Shown: positions 1-8,171 of the stretch, in pieces | Position numbering within the stretch: the stretch's first letter is position 1 | How the letters are laid out: every line of letters starts with the position of its first letter | NCBI GenBank assembly: GCA_002280725.1 | Contig: NCEM01000001.1 | Coordinates: forward strand, 1-64,000 | Direction of reading: 5' to 3' | Length of the DNA: 64,000 nt | DNA from: Alphaproteobacteria bacterium 32-64-14 | GTDB lineage: Bacteria > Pseudomonadota > Alphaproteobacteria > Caulobacterales > Hyphomonadaceae | Translations under genes and position numbers: made by a program | Notes under the pieces: generated by a model | Database searches by the model: none | What the model was told of the DNA's origin: nothing | The model's input: only the letters and a program-made list of their open reading frames with translations

Positions 1-182
1 AGCTGCGGGCTTCAAAGCCCCAGGATGAGACGGTCTGCTCCCCGCCGCCGCGCCCGTGACCACATCATCAGCCGCCAGAAGCAAGTTACAAGGATGAGGG
101 CGAGAGCCGAGATCCACCGGGACGGTGTCGTGCTGGCGCGGTAGGTCCCGGACAGCGCCTCGGTTTACCCTGAGCGACGCCG

Positions 183-216
183 CAGGCGGCGTCGAAGGGC
201 GCTTCCGGGATGACAA
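183..216. repeat. Dispersed palindromic repeat, copy 1
   Basis: The sequence starts with CCCTGAGC, contains a GC-rich palindromic centre (GCCGCAGGCGGC), and ends with GTCGAAGGGCG. The flanks match the short dispersed element seen again, inverted, near 7999-8025 and 53112-53142 (TTCGACAGGCTCAG core). It lies outside coding sequence, just beyond the 3' end of the cytochrome gene. The start of the window (1-229) holds no gene I can support. Confidence 0.5.
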
Positions 217-229
217 GCGTGCCTGCCTT

Positions 230-700
230 CTAAGTGGGCGGTGTGGCGGGCGCCGGCTTCGGAAGGCTGGCGAGGTAGGCGGCTGTGGCGCGGGCGTCGT
301 GCGCGTTCATGCGGTAGTGCGGCATCGGGGGGAGCGGTGGGGAGCCATCGCCCGGCGTGCCGTCGGACAGGAAGGTCGCGAGGGAGTCTTCGGTGTATCC
401 GTCAGGAAGCCCGGCGATCGCCACGCTGATCAGCGCGAAGGGCACGCCCGGAGGCGGTGGAGCGCCAGGCGTGGGCGCGCCGGCCAGAGATCGAGTGGCG
501 TCGTAGGAGCCGTCCGGAAGCATCGGCGTGTGGCAATCGCCGCACATGCCGACGCCTTCGACGATGTATTTGCCGTGGGCGATGATCTCCTCGCGCGTCG
601 GCTCGGCGGGCGCCTCTGCCACGGGCTTTGAAGCCTCGCCGGAACAGGCGCTCAGGATTGCTGTGGCCGCGATGGCGGCCATCCATGTGATGGATTTCAT
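230..700 (-). CDS. Cytochrome c-like lipoprotein
   Basis: This 156-residue protein opens with a hydrophobic signal ending in the lipobox L-S-A-C (residues 16-19), so it is probably a lipoprotein facing the periplasm. A single heme-binding motif CGDCH lies at residues 53-57. A Pro-rich PPMPHYRM stretch near residues 124-131 offers a plausible distal methionine. This matches small mono-heme class I cytochromes c, which shuttle electrons. The linker between heme motif and C-terminus is Pro/Gly-rich. The electron-transfer partner is unknown, and no oxidoreductase is adjacent. The start is the first Met before the signal peptide. Heme attachment is well supported by the motif; the physiological role is inferred. 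Confidence 0.85.
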   Translation of the reverse strand: MKSITWMAAIAATAILSACSGEASKPVAEAPAEPTREEIIAHGKYIVEGVGMCGDCHTPMLPDGSYDATRSLAGAPTPGAPPPPGVPFALISVAIAGLPDGYTEDSLATFLSDGTPGDGSPPLPPMPHYRMNAHDARATAAYLASLPKPAPATPPT

Positions 701-805
701 TGATCTGGTCCCCTCGCTTAGTCCTCCAGGCGGGTCTTACGCCCGCGCCGTTTGGTCCTAGCATGGGCTGCCGCCAGTGTCTTGCGCGGGAGCGCGGCGC
801 GGGCC

Positions 806-1051
806 ATGTCGCGGTTCATGGACATCGACTGGATCATTACGATTGCGGCTGTCGCCGGCCTGCTAGGCCTGACCGTCTATGCGGGCTGGAAGTCGGGCCG
901 GCCGCGCAAGGACAGCGTGAAGCCGCAGTGGGTTTCGTGGCCGTTCGTGACGGTGTTTGCCGGGGCGTTGCTGGCCTTTGCGGTGATCCACGCTTTCAAC
1001 CTGATGGGCTTCCATACCGGGCAGAACACGACGGGCCGCTACGGCGGCTGA
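806..1051 (+). CDS. Small two-helix membrane protein
   Basis: This encodes an 81-residue protein with two hydrophobic segments (about residues 8-26 and 47-66) separated by a short basic, polar loop. It is probably an inner-membrane protein. I do not recognise the family. The start could also be the in-frame ATG at 818; the ATG at 806 was chosen because both are in frame and it is the first after the upstream stop-free GC-rich stretch. An acyl-CoA dehydrogenase follows 83 bp downstream on the same strand, but nothing ties the two functionally. That it is coding rests on length, hydrophobicity pattern and lack of a better antisense reading. Confidence 0.55.
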   Translation: MSRFMDIDWIITIAAVAGLLGLTVYAGWKSGRPRKDSVKPQWVSWPFVTVFAGALLAFAVIHAFNLMGFHTGQNTTGRYGG

Positions 1052-1134
1052 GGTTCTGTTTAGGCCGGTGGCGCTTGACCCTGCGCTAGGCGATGGGTAG
1101 CCGTGTTCAACGATCAAAACGACCGGGGACCACC

Positions 1135-2328
1135 ATGGCCGACCTCGACCAATTCCGCACCGAAACCCGCGCATGGCTGGAGGCGAACTGCCCCGCCTCG
1201 ATGCGCACGCCGATGGCGGAGGAAGAAGTTGTCTGGGGCGGCCGCAACCAGAAATTCGTGAACCCGGACTCGAAAGTGTGGCTCGAGCGCATGGCGGCGA
1301 AGGGCTGGACCGCGCCGGCCTGGCCGAAGGAATACGGCGGCGGCGGGTTGTCCAAGAGCGAGGCCATCGTGCTCGACCAGGAGATGAAGCGCATCAATGC
1401 ACGCGCGCCCCTCGCCTCGTTCGGCGTGTGGATGCTCGGGCCGGTCTTGCTGGAGTATGCCAACGAAGAACAGAAGAGGCGCTTCCTGCCGGATATCGTC
1501 GCGGGCAAGACGCGCTGGTGCCAGGGCTATTCAGAGCCGGGCGCGGGATCGGACCTCGCTTCGCTGCAGACCAAGTGCGAGGACAAGGGCGATCACTGGC
1601 TGATCAACGGATCGAAGATCTGGACGTCCTACGCCAACCATGCGGACTGGATCTTCTGTCTCGTGCGGACGGACTTCACGAAGAAGCACGAGGGCATCTC
1701 GTTCGTGCTGTTCGACATGTCGACGCCGGGCGTGGAGACGCGGCCGATCCTACTGATCTCGGGCTCGTCGCCGTTCTGCGAGACGTTCTTCACGGATGTG
1801 AAGGTTCCCAAGGACCAGCTGGTTGGCACACCGGGCAAGGGCTGGGATATCGCCAAGCGCCTGCTGCAGTATGAGCGGCAGAACATTTCGGCGACGGGCT
1901 TTGGCGCGGACCGTAACTCAGGTCCGACGCTGGCCGACATCGCGAAGAAGTATGTAGGCACGAAGGACGGCGCGATTTCGGATGGCGACCTGCGCGCGCG
2001 TGTGACCAAGCAGATGATGTATGAGCAGGCCTTCATGCTTACGATCGCGCGCAACACCGAGATGGCGAAGGCAGGCGCGGACGTTGGTCCCGGCACGTCG
2101 ATCATCAAGTATGCCGCCGCCAAGATGAACCAGAACAAGACCGAGCTTCAGGTCGAAGCTATGGGGCATCAGGGACTTGGCTGGGAAGGCGAAGGTTTCC
2201 GGCCGGGCGAAATTCTGTCCACGCGCTCCATGCTGCGCGCGAAGGGCAACTCGATCGAGGGCGGCACGTCTGAAGTGAACCTCAACGTGGTGGCCAAGCG
2301 CGTGCTGGGATTGAGGGATCACCAGTAG
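1135..2328 (+). CDS. Acyl-CoA dehydrogenase family protein
   Basis: The 397-residue product has the full acyl-CoA dehydrogenase architecture. An N-terminal helical domain carries the WPKEYGG motif. A middle beta domain has the flavin/substrate stretch with YSEPGAGSDLA and KIWTSYA. A C-terminal helical domain ends in the family signature EGGTSEVNLN followed by AKRVLGL. Such enzymes are FAD-dependent and introduce an alpha-beta double bond into acyl-CoA thioesters, passing electrons to ETF. The ATG at 1135 was preferred to the in-frame ATG at 1093 because the extra 14 residues are basic and not family-like. Substrate range cannot be told from sequence; the long form resembles FadE-like enzymes used for branched, aromatic or sterol-type acyl chains. 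Confidence 0.92.
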   Translation: MADLDQFRTETRAWLEANCPASMRTPMAEEEVVWGGRNQKFVNPDSKVWLERMAAKGWTAPAWPKEYGGGGLSKSEAIVLDQEMKRINARAPLASFGVWMLGPVLLEYANEEQKRRFLPDIVAGKTRWCQGYSEPGAGSDLASLQTKCEDKGDHWLINGSKIWTSYANHADWIFCLVRTDFTKKHEGISFVLFDMSTPGVETRPILLISGSSPFCETFFTDVKVPKDQLVGTPGKGWDIAKRLLQYERQNISATGFGADRNSGPTLADIAKKYVGTKDGAISDGDLRARVTKQMMYEQAFMLTIARNTEMAKAGADVGPGTSIIKYAAAKMNQNKTELQVEAMGHQGLGWEGEGFRPGEILSTRSMLRAKGNSIEGGTSEVNLNVVAKRVLGLRDHQ

Positions 2329-2350
2329 AGATCGAGCCTCGGGGGAGCGT

Positions 2351-2839
2351 GTGCCAGACCTTCAATACAAATGCCTCAAGCCTGCCGCCCTAAGCTTGGC
2401 AGAAGCAAGCCTATTCAGGAGCTTGGTTGCGGAGGGCGCACAGGTCACTGAGGTAGGTCTCGACAATCGCATTGCTAAATCCCGCTTGCTTGCGTTTGCA
2501 CTAAGCGAAGGCAAGGTTTGCTGCACCGGCGCTTTGAAGAATCCGGCGGACGAATATCGAAATGGCGTGTTCGCCAAGGCCGACTCAAATCTGGACCGGA
2601 CAAAGTTCACCGCTGAGATTGGGTGGGTTTATGTTCCTGCATGCTATGGAGGAAATGGGGTGGCAAACAAGCTGGTCGGTTTCCTGTTAGAGGACTGGTC
2701 CCAGCCGGTGTTCGCCACGACCCGGACCGACAATCAGCGAATGCGCCATATCCTTGGTAAGTTTGGCTTCTCAATTTCAGGCAAACCCTACGCATCGTCA
2801 GAAGGCCCATACGACCTTGCTTTGCTTTTTCGAGCCTAA
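2351..2839 (+). CDS. GNAT-fold N-acetyltransferase, possible toxin
   Basis: This 162-residue protein starts at GTG 2351. The central part reads as a GNAT core: beta-strand IGWVYVPACYGGNGVANKL, where the position of the usual R/Q-x-x-G-x-G/A acetyl-CoA loop is filled by YGGNGVA, then TTRTDNQRM and HILGKFGF typical of GNAT motif B. GNAT enzymes transfer acetyl from acetyl-CoA to amines. The next gene, six bases downstream, encodes an addiction-module antidote protein, and the toxin-first order resembles higBA. The DNA is visibly less GC-rich than its neighbours, suggesting transfer. It may be a TA toxin or an ordinary acetyltransferase that has acquired a regulator; sequence alone does not decide. 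Confidence 0.7.
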   Translation: MPDLQYKCLKPAALSLAEASLFRSLVAEGAQVTEVGLDNRIAKSRLLAFALSEGKVCCTGALKNPADEYRNGVFAKADSNLDRTKFTAEIGWVYVPACYGGNGVANKLVGFLLEDWSQPVFATTRTDNQRMRHILGKFGFSISGKPYASSEGPYDLALLFRA

Positions 2840-2845
2840 ACAACC

Positions 2846-3130
2846 ATGACTTATGCGTCTCCCTATGACTCCACTGAATTTCTCGACGACGATGTAGCTG
2901 TCACCGAGTATATCGAGGCAGCGCTCGAGGAGAATGATCCGAAGTTCATTGCAAAGGCGCTCGGCATTGTCGCTCGCGCAAAGGGGATGAGCGAAATCGC
3001 GCGTGAGACCGGGCTGTCGCGCGAGAGCCTCTACAAGGCATTGAGCGCTGACGGGAACCCCGAATTTGCAACCGTGCTGGCCGTCTTGCGGGCGCTGAAA
3101 TTGCGCCTGTCAGTTGCCGCTGCCGAATGA
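2846..3130 (+). CDS. Addiction-module antidote protein, HTH type
   Basis: This is a 94-residue protein of the family known as 'probable addiction module antidote protein' (HI1420 type, HigA-like). The N-terminus has the characteristic pattern of Asp/Glu-rich residues, then EYIEAALEENDP. The helix-turn-helix follows: KGMSEIARETGLSRESLYKAL (in two parts: residues about 48-68). The C-terminus has FATVLAVLRALKLRLSV. The family usually neutralises a RelE/HigB-like mRNA interferase encoded just upstream and autorepresses the operon. Here the upstream partner is a GNAT acetyltransferase instead, six bases away. The stop overlaps the ATG of the downstream SGNH hydrolase by four bases, so the three genes may share a transcript. 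Confidence 0.88.
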   Translation: MTYASPYDSTEFLDDDVAVTEYIEAALEENDPKFIAKALGIVARAKGMSEIARETGLSRESLYKALSADGNPEFATVLAVLRALKLRLSVAAAE

Positions 3131-4029
3131 GGCTGCGCCTCCTGTTTCACGCAGGATTAGCGGTCTTGGTCATGGCCATGTTTGCAGAGATTGCGTCCCG
3201 CGTGCTGGGCAGCGACCACCTGCTCTATCGCGCCGATCCGGAGATCGAGTACCTGCCACAGCCGAACCAGGCGGTGTTCGTGCGCAATGTCGACATGCGC
3301 ACGAATGCGTGGGGGATGCGCAGCGATCCGGTGGAGGCGGTGCGGCCGGCGGATGCGTTTCGCGTGATGGTGATCGGGGACAGCGTGGTGTTCGGCTTCA
3401 CGAACATTCCGCACGCCGCGCTGGCCACGTCGCGGCTGGCGCAGATGAAGACTGAGGACGGGCGGCGGCTTGAGGTGTTGAACGTTTCGGCCTCGTCGTG
3501 GGGGCCGGGGAATATGCTGGCGTGGCTCGACAAGTTCGGCGCGCTGGAGACGGACGCGATCGTGCTGGTGTTGTCGACGCACGACCTGGAGGATGACCGC
3601 ACGTTTGCGCCGCCCGAGCGCGATGCGTTTCCGCAATCGGCGCCGGTGCTGAAAACGGTGGACTGGGTGGGGCGCAGGCTGACGCCCGATCCGGCGGCGA
3701 GCGCACCTGTCGATCCGCGGACGGAGGGAGACGCGCATGCGGCGCTGCCGCTGCTGCTGCAGCGCGTGGCGGAGGCGCCGACGGGCGGGTGCCTGATCAT
3801 CCATCCGACGACCGAGGAGCTGAAGTCCAGGTCCGCGACGCCGGATGAGCAGTTGCTGGAGACGACGGCGCTGGCTGCGGGGCTGACCGTGTTCTACGGG
3901 CGCGACTTCATTGGCGCGGCCAAGGGCTATGTCGACGACATCCACCTGTCGGCGTCGGGACAGGAAGACCTCGCCCGCGCCGTCGCCGCGTGTCCCAACC
4001 TGCCGCGAACGGAACCGCTGGCGCGTTGA
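3127..4029 (+). CDS. Membrane-anchored SGNH/GDSL-like hydrolase
   Basis: The 300-residue product has one N-terminal hydrophobic helix (residues about 5-24, signal anchor) and an extracytoplasmic SGNH-like domain. The nucleophile motif is VIGDSVVFG, with Ser86. The C-terminal D-x-x-H block is VDDIHLSASG, with Asp270 and His273 near the end, as in GDSL esterases. An Asn-containing block III is less clear (the DMRTNAWGMR region precedes the nucleophile as in many exopolysaccharide-acetylation SGNH proteins). The likely role is hydrolysis or transfer of acyl groups on envelope carbohydrates. The start overlaps the antidote gene stop (ATGA), suggesting translational coupling, though this gene is GC-rich like the rest of the chromosome. 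Confidence 0.72.
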   Translation: MRLRLLFHAGLAVLVMAMFAEIASRVLGSDHLLYRADPEIEYLPQPNQAVFVRNVDMRTNAWGMRSDPVEAVRPADAFRVMVIGDSVVFGFTNIPHAALATSRLAQMKTEDGRRLEVLNVSASSWGPGNMLAWLDKFGALETDAIVLVLSTHDLEDDRTFAPPERDAFPQSAPVLKTVDWVGRRLTPDPAASAPVDPRTEGDAHAALPLLLQRVAEAPTGGCLIIHPTTEELKSRSATPDEQLLETTALAAGLTVFYGRDFIGAAKGYVDDIHLSASGQEDLARAVAACPNLPRTEPLAR

Positions 4030-4110
4030 CGCGGGCGGCGCGCGGCCTAGTCTGCGCTCAAGTCTGCGCAGACTGCAAAGTGCGGACGCTGATAGCGCGG
4101 GGAAGCGGAC

Positions 4111-5718
4111 ATGATCGGACGGCGGGGATTGCTGCTGGGCGCGGGGGCGCTGGCGGCTTCGGGGTGGATGGTGGCGGGCGCCGATGAGGCGTCGCTGTTT
4201 CCGGTCGTGGAGACGGCCGAGGGCAAGATGCGCGGGATTGTTTCCGGCGGCGTCGCTGTCTTCAAGGGCATCCGGTATGGCGCGGATACCAGCGGTAAAA
4301 ACCGGTTCATGCCGCCGCAGCCGGTGAAGGCTTGGACCGGCATTCGCGATCAGTTCGACTATGGCAACATCGCCCCGCAGATTCCGGCGGACCGGCGGCG
4401 TGATTATGCGGACCTGATCCTCAACGACCTGCAGCCGGGCGGCATGGGCGAGGATTGCCTTGTGCTGAACTTGTGGACGCCGGAGGCGAAGGCGACGTCG
4501 AAGCGGCCCGTGCTGGTGCGGTTTCATGGCGGCGGATTCTATGGCGGGTCGAGCAATTCGCCGGGCGGCGATGGCGAGATGCTGGCGCGGTATGGCGACT
4601 GTGTCGTCATCACGGTGAACCACCGGCTGAGTTCGCTGGGCTATCTGTGGCTGGGCGATGAGGGGCCGTTTGCGGACTCTGGCGCCGCGGGAATGTCTGA
4701 CCTTGTGGCGTGCCTGCAGTGGGTGAAGCACAATGTGGCGGCGTTCGGGGGCGATCCGGGGCGCGTGATGATTTTCGGACAGTCGGGCGGCGGGGCGAAG
4801 GTGAGCCACCTGCTTGCGATGCCTGAGGCTGTGGGGCTGTTCCATGCGGCGGCGGTGATGAGCGGATCGCGGCTGGTGGCGATGACGCGGGCGGAGGCGG
4901 CGAAGCCTTCGGATCAGTTGCTGTCGAAGCTGGGGCTGACACGGAAGGATGTGCGCAAGCTGCAGGATGTGCCGTTCACGGCGCTTTTGTCTGCGCAGGC
5001 GGATGTGGAGGCGGCGGAGCGGTCTCGCGGGGAGGCGCCGCGGTCGTTCTCTCCCGTGATGGGCAAGGCGATCCCGACGCATCCTTTCACGCCGGGCGCG
5101 CCGGAACTGTCGAAGCATGTGCCGCTGATCGTCTCCAGCGTTCTGGACGAGCGGACGTATCGCGAGAGCCGGTTCAACATGAGCTGGGACGATGTGAAGG
5201 CGGCGCTGACGCCGCTGGCGGGGGCGGATACGGATCGCGTGCTGCAGATGTATCGCGACGAGGAGCCGAAGGCGACGCCGTTCATCATCAATGCGCGGAT
5301 CATCACGGACACGTCGTTCCGCCGCAACGCGCAGACGATGGCAGATCGCAAGGCGGTGCAGCATGCGGCGGGCGGCGCGCCGGTGTGGATGTATCTCTGG
5401 ACGACGCCCTCGCCTGCGTATGGCGGGCGCTATGGCGCGACGCACGGCATTGATGTGTCGGCGGCGATGCACGACCTGCGCTTCCCGCTCCTGGGACCGG
5501 ATGCGGTTTATGTGCAGCTGGCTGACCAGCTGGCGTCGGCGATGGTGTCGCTGGCGGCGAGCGGCGATCCCAACAATGCGCGCACGCCGGCGTGGGCTAA
5601 GTATGATGCGACGGCGCGCAACACGATGGTGTTCGGCAGTCCGTCGAATGTCGTGTCCGATCCGCGCAAGGGGTTCCGCGAGTACTGGGCGAGCAAGGCG
5701 GCCGGGGCGGAGGACTAG
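4111..5718 (+). CDS. Carboxylesterase/lipase family type B, exported
   Basis: The 535-residue protein begins with a twin-arginine-like leader (RRGLLLGAGALAASG), so it is probably exported folded. Type-B carboxylesterase hallmarks are clear: the EDCL motif at residues 114-117, oxyanion-hole HGGG at 139-142, and nucleophile elbow GQSGGG with Ser225. The enzyme hydrolyses carboxylic esters by a Ser-His-Glu triad; the distal Glu and His are expected in the C-terminal half but I did not assign them firmly. Length fits the family (about 500-560). The stop codon overlaps the stop of the convergent aldehyde dehydrogenase gene by four bases. Substrate is unknown. Confidence 0.9.
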   Translation: MIGRRGLLLGAGALAASGWMVAGADEASLFPVVETAEGKMRGIVSGGVAVFKGIRYGADTSGKNRFMPPQPVKAWTGIRDQFDYGNIAPQIPADRRRDYADLILNDLQPGGMGEDCLVLNLWTPEAKATSKRPVLVRFHGGGFYGGSSNSPGGDGEMLARYGDCVVITVNHRLSSLGYLWLGDEGPFADSGAAGMSDLVACLQWVKHNVAAFGGDPGRVMIFGQSGGGAKVSHLLAMPEAVGLFHAAAVMSGSRLVAMTRAEAAKPSDQLLSKLGLTRKDVRKLQDVPFTALLSAQADVEAAERSRGEAPRSFSPVMGKAIPTHPFTPGAPELSKHVPLIVSSVLDERTYRESRFNMSWDDVKAALTPLAGADTDRVLQMYRDEEPKATPFIINARIITDTSFRRNAQTMADRKAVQHAAGGAPVWMYLWTTPSPAYGGRYGATHGIDVSAAMHDLRFPLLGPDAVYVQLADQLASAMVSLAASGDPNNARTPAWAKYDATARNTMVFGSPSNVVSDPRKGFREYWASKAAGAED

Positions 5719-7121
5719 CGCATCAGGAAGCGGAGCAGCCTGCGGGCGCGTTTGCCGTAGGGGGGCGCGAGCCAGTTGGCGGGGTTGACGAAGCCGGTGC
5801 GGAAGATGGCGCGTTGGTGCGTGAAGCGGTCGAAGCCGGCCTTGCCGTGATAGGCGCCCCAGCCGCTCGCGCCGACGCCGCCGAAGGGGAGGCCTTCCTG
5901 CGCGAAGTGCAGCAGCGTGGCGTTGATGGTGACGCCGCCTGAGCGCGTGTTGTCCATCACATAGCTCTGCTCGCGGCGGTCCTCCGCGAAGACGTAGAGC
6001 GCGAGCGGATGTGGATGGCTGTTGATCCAGTCGAGCGCGTCCTGCAGCGAGTCGTAGCCGATGATGGGGAGGACGGGGGCGAAGATCTCGTCGCGGATGA
6101 GCATACTGCCTTGGGGTGGGTTCACGACGACGACGGGCGGAAGAATGCGGCGCTCGCGGTCTGAGGGCGCGGGGTGGCGCATGACTTTTGCGCCGCCCTG
6201 CTCGGCTTCGTTGACGGCGGCGGTCATGCGGTCGAAGGCGCTGACGCTGATGAGGCTGGAATAGTCGGGGCCGAGATCGGGGTAGAGCTTGCGGGCCTCG
6301 GCCATGGCGAGCTCGGCGAACTCCATCGCGCGCTCACGCGGGGCGAGGACGTAGTCGGGCGCGATGCAGGTCTGGCCGGCGTTGAGGAACTTGCCGAGCG
6401 CGATGGATTTTACGGCCTTGGCCATCGAAGCCGAGGGGCAGATGACGGCGGGGGATTTGCCGCCGAGTTCGAGCGTGGTGGGCGTGAGGTGTTCGGCCGC
6501 CGATCGCGCGACCTTGCGGCCGACCGAGGTGGAGCCGGTGAAGACGATGTGATCGAAGGGCTGGCGCGTGAAGTCGGCAGCGACATCTGGGCCGCCGAGG
6601 ACGACGGCGACGACTTCCTGCTTGAAGGTTTCGCGGATGGCGCGCTTCAGCAGGTCGGAGACGTTCACCGTGTGCTCGGACGGCTTGATGATGCAGCGGT
6701 TGCCGCCGGCGAGCGCTTCGCAGAGCGGCGCGAGCGCGAGTTGCAGCGGATAATTCCACGGCGAGACGATGCCGACGACGCCGAGCGGTTCGGAGCGAAC
6801 CCAGGCGGCGCCGGGCCAGAAGTTGAGATCGACCTCGCGATGGCTTGGCTCCATCCACCATTTCACGTTCTTGCGGGCGTGGCGGATGCCGGAGATCAGG
6901 ACGGCGACTTCGAGCAACGATGTCTCGAAGCGCGAGCGGTTGCCGAAATCGGCGGAGATGGCGTCGGCGAAGGCGTCGGCGCGTTTGCGGACCATGTCTT
7001 CGAGTTCGTAGAGGCGTTCGATGCGGAGCCGCGCGCTTGGCGGGCCTTCACGGCGCTGGGCGGCGCGCTGTTCCTCGATGAGGCGCGCCGTCTCGCTTGT
7101 GGGTGGATTGGTTCCGTCCAT
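5715..7121 (-). CDS. Aldehyde dehydrogenase, coniferyl-aldehyde type
   Basis: This encodes 468 residues of the NAD(P)-dependent aldehyde dehydrogenase superfamily. Key residues are visible: SPWNYP with Asn123, LELGGKSP with the general base Glu218, the cofactor glycine motif FTGSTSVG, and the catalytic cysteine in GQTCIAPDY (Cys252). The APDY after the cysteine, the short length and the C-terminal SGWGAYHGKAGFDRF resemble the class-3-like/coniferyl aldehyde dehydrogenase (CalB) group, which oxidises aromatic or fatty aldehydes to acids. The C-terminus is basic (KRARRLLRFLMR) and might touch the membrane, as in fatty aldehyde dehydrogenases. It converges on the carboxylesterase gene with overlapping stops. 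Confidence 0.9.
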   Translation of the reverse strand: MDGTNPPTSETARLIEEQRAAQRREGPPSARLRIERLYELEDMVRKRADAFADAISADFGNRSRFETSLLEVAVLISGIRHARKNVKWWMEPSHREVDLNFWPGAAWVRSEPLGVVGIVSPWNYPLQLALAPLCEALAGGNRCIIKPSEHTVNVSDLLKRAIRETFKQEVVAVVLGGPDVAADFTRQPFDHIVFTGSTSVGRKVARSAAEHLTPTTLELGGKSPAVICPSASMAKAVKSIALGKFLNAGQTCIAPDYVLAPRERAMEFAELAMAEARKLYPDLGPDYSSLISVSAFDRMTAAVNEAEQGGAKVMRHPAPSDRERRILPPVVVVNPPQGSMLIRDEIFAPVLPIIGYDSLQDALDWINSHPHPLALYVFAEDRREQSYVMDNTRSGGVTINATLLHFAQEGLPFGGVGASGWGAYHGKAGFDRFTHQRAIFRTGFVNPANWLAPPYGKRARRLLRFLMR

Positions 7122-7222
7122 ACGGCTGGCCCCAGCTGCTAGGGGGCAGTTGAACCGGAGGGGCAGCCGGATTCAAGCGGGAAATCGGGCGGGAAATCCG
7201 GACATTGATCCAGGCGAAGCGC

Positions 7223-7912
7223 TCAGGCAGACTTGTCCAGACGTTTCGTGGAGGCCTGGGCCACGTGATGCGGCGTGGAGGCGAACTGCCGGTTGGCCAG
7301 CGCCGCCACGATTACAACGGTTGCCGCAACGAAGGCCCACCATGCGACGAACCAGGCGAGGACGGCGATAGCGAGGAAAAAGGCGCGCAGGCCGTGGGTG
7401 AACTGTCCCGCCGCCGCAATGTTCATTTCGGCGACGCCGGCGGCCGCCTCCTCCGCGCCGGGCTGTCCGGCCTCGGGCGTGGCGGCCAGCATGACGGCCG
7501 AATAGTTGAACACGCGATAGGCCCATCCAAACTTGAAGAAGGCGTAGGCATAGAGCGCCATCAGCACGGCCGTCTTCACGTAGAAAGATGCGCGGTCGAT
7601 CTCCACATGGGCGAAGCTTTGCTCGAAGGCGCCGATGATGGTGTCGGCGGCGGTAAGCAGACCGAAGCCGGCGCCGACGGCGAGCAGCGCGGTGGAGGCG
7701 AAGAAGGATGTGGCCTGCTGCAGGCCCGTGATGATGTTGGCGTCAACGAGGCGCACCTGGCGCTGGGCCATCTGGCGCATCCATTCGCGGCGCTGTGATT
7801 TCATCGCGGCGGAGAGCGAGTGCCTGTGCCAGGGCGATGAATCGATGAGCCAGGCGAGCATTCGCCAGGCAATGATGAAGAACGCGAGCGCTGCGCCGTC
7901 CAGCCACGTCAT
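7223..7912 (-). CDS. DUF599 family membrane protein
   Basis: The 229-residue protein has the features of DUF599. A first transmembrane helix begins WLDGAALAFFIIAW. A conserved amphipathic region, SQRREWMRQMAQRQVRLVD, precedes a NIITGLQQATSFFAS helix. Two or three further hydrophobic helices follow, with a late GLRAFFLAIAVLAWFV segment. The family is widespread in Proteobacteria and its function is unknown. The start at ATG 7912 was chosen because the hydrophobic N-terminus begins immediately after it; the upstream reading overlaps a repeated element and is Pro/Arg-rich. No operon partner is evident. Confidence 0.85.
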   Translation of the reverse strand: MTWLDGAALAFFIIAWRMLAWLIDSSPWHRHSLSAAMKSQRREWMRQMAQRQVRLVDANIITGLQQATSFFASTALLAVGAGFGLLTAADTIIGAFEQSFAHVEIDRASFYVKTAVLMALYAYAFFKFGWAYRVFNYSAVMLAATPEAGQPGAEEAAAGVAEMNIAAAGQFTHGLRAFFLAIAVLAWFVAWWAFVAATVVIVAALANRQFASTPHHVAQASTKRLDKSA

Positions 7913-7998
7913 GAAGGGCCCCAGGATTCGTGGTGGGGAGTTTCGGGGATGTGGGGGCGGATGGCTAGGTATTATTGAGCGGTGGGGAGCGCGGCCTC

Positions 7999-8025
7999 GT
8001 GGTTCGACAGGCTCAGCATGAGGCC
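7999..8025. repeat. Dispersed repeat, copy 2
   Basis: The core GGTTCGACAGGCTCAGCATGAGGCC closely matches the element at 53112-53142 (CCTTCGACAGGCTCAGGATGAGGCC) and the reverse complement of the flanks of the element near 183-216. It lies in the gap between the DUF599 and DUF1993 genes. Such short elements are dispersed through many alphaproteobacterial genomes, usually between genes. Confidence 0.6.
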
Positions 8026-8052
8026 TTCTGCCAGCTGCTGTTCTCAACGGTT

Positions 8053-8157
8053 GTCATTTCGGACGCGCGGAGCGCGAGCCGGAACCCAGGAGCTGCGCGA
8101 AGGGTGTTCGTGGCTCCTGGGTTCCCGCTCTCCGCTTCGCTGCGGCGGGAATGACAC
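8053..8157. repeat. Intergenic inverted-repeat element
   Basis: The unit is bounded by GTCATT on the left and AATGAC on the right. Inside, the 13-bp arms GGAACCCAGGAGC (8081-8093) and GCTCCTGGGTTCC (8113-8125) are perfect inverted repeats around a 19-nt loop. Secondary GC-rich palindromes (GCGCGGAGCGCG and the CTTCGCTGCGG region) sit on each side. It fits a REP- or MITE-like mobile intergenic element and carries no coding capacity I can support. Confidence 0.65.
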
Positions 8158-8171
8158 TGTGGGGGTGCGCC

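Noticed and set aside
3157..5472. Very long open frame on the minus strand across the SGNH hydrolase and carboxylesterase genes
   Set aside because: The translation is arginine/histidine-rich and low in complexity, typical of the antisense frame of GC-rich genes; both plus-strand genes have clear catalytic motifs.
7999..8157. Possible CRISPR-like repeats
   Set aside because: No regular repeat-spacer spacing; these are dispersed and inverted repeats.
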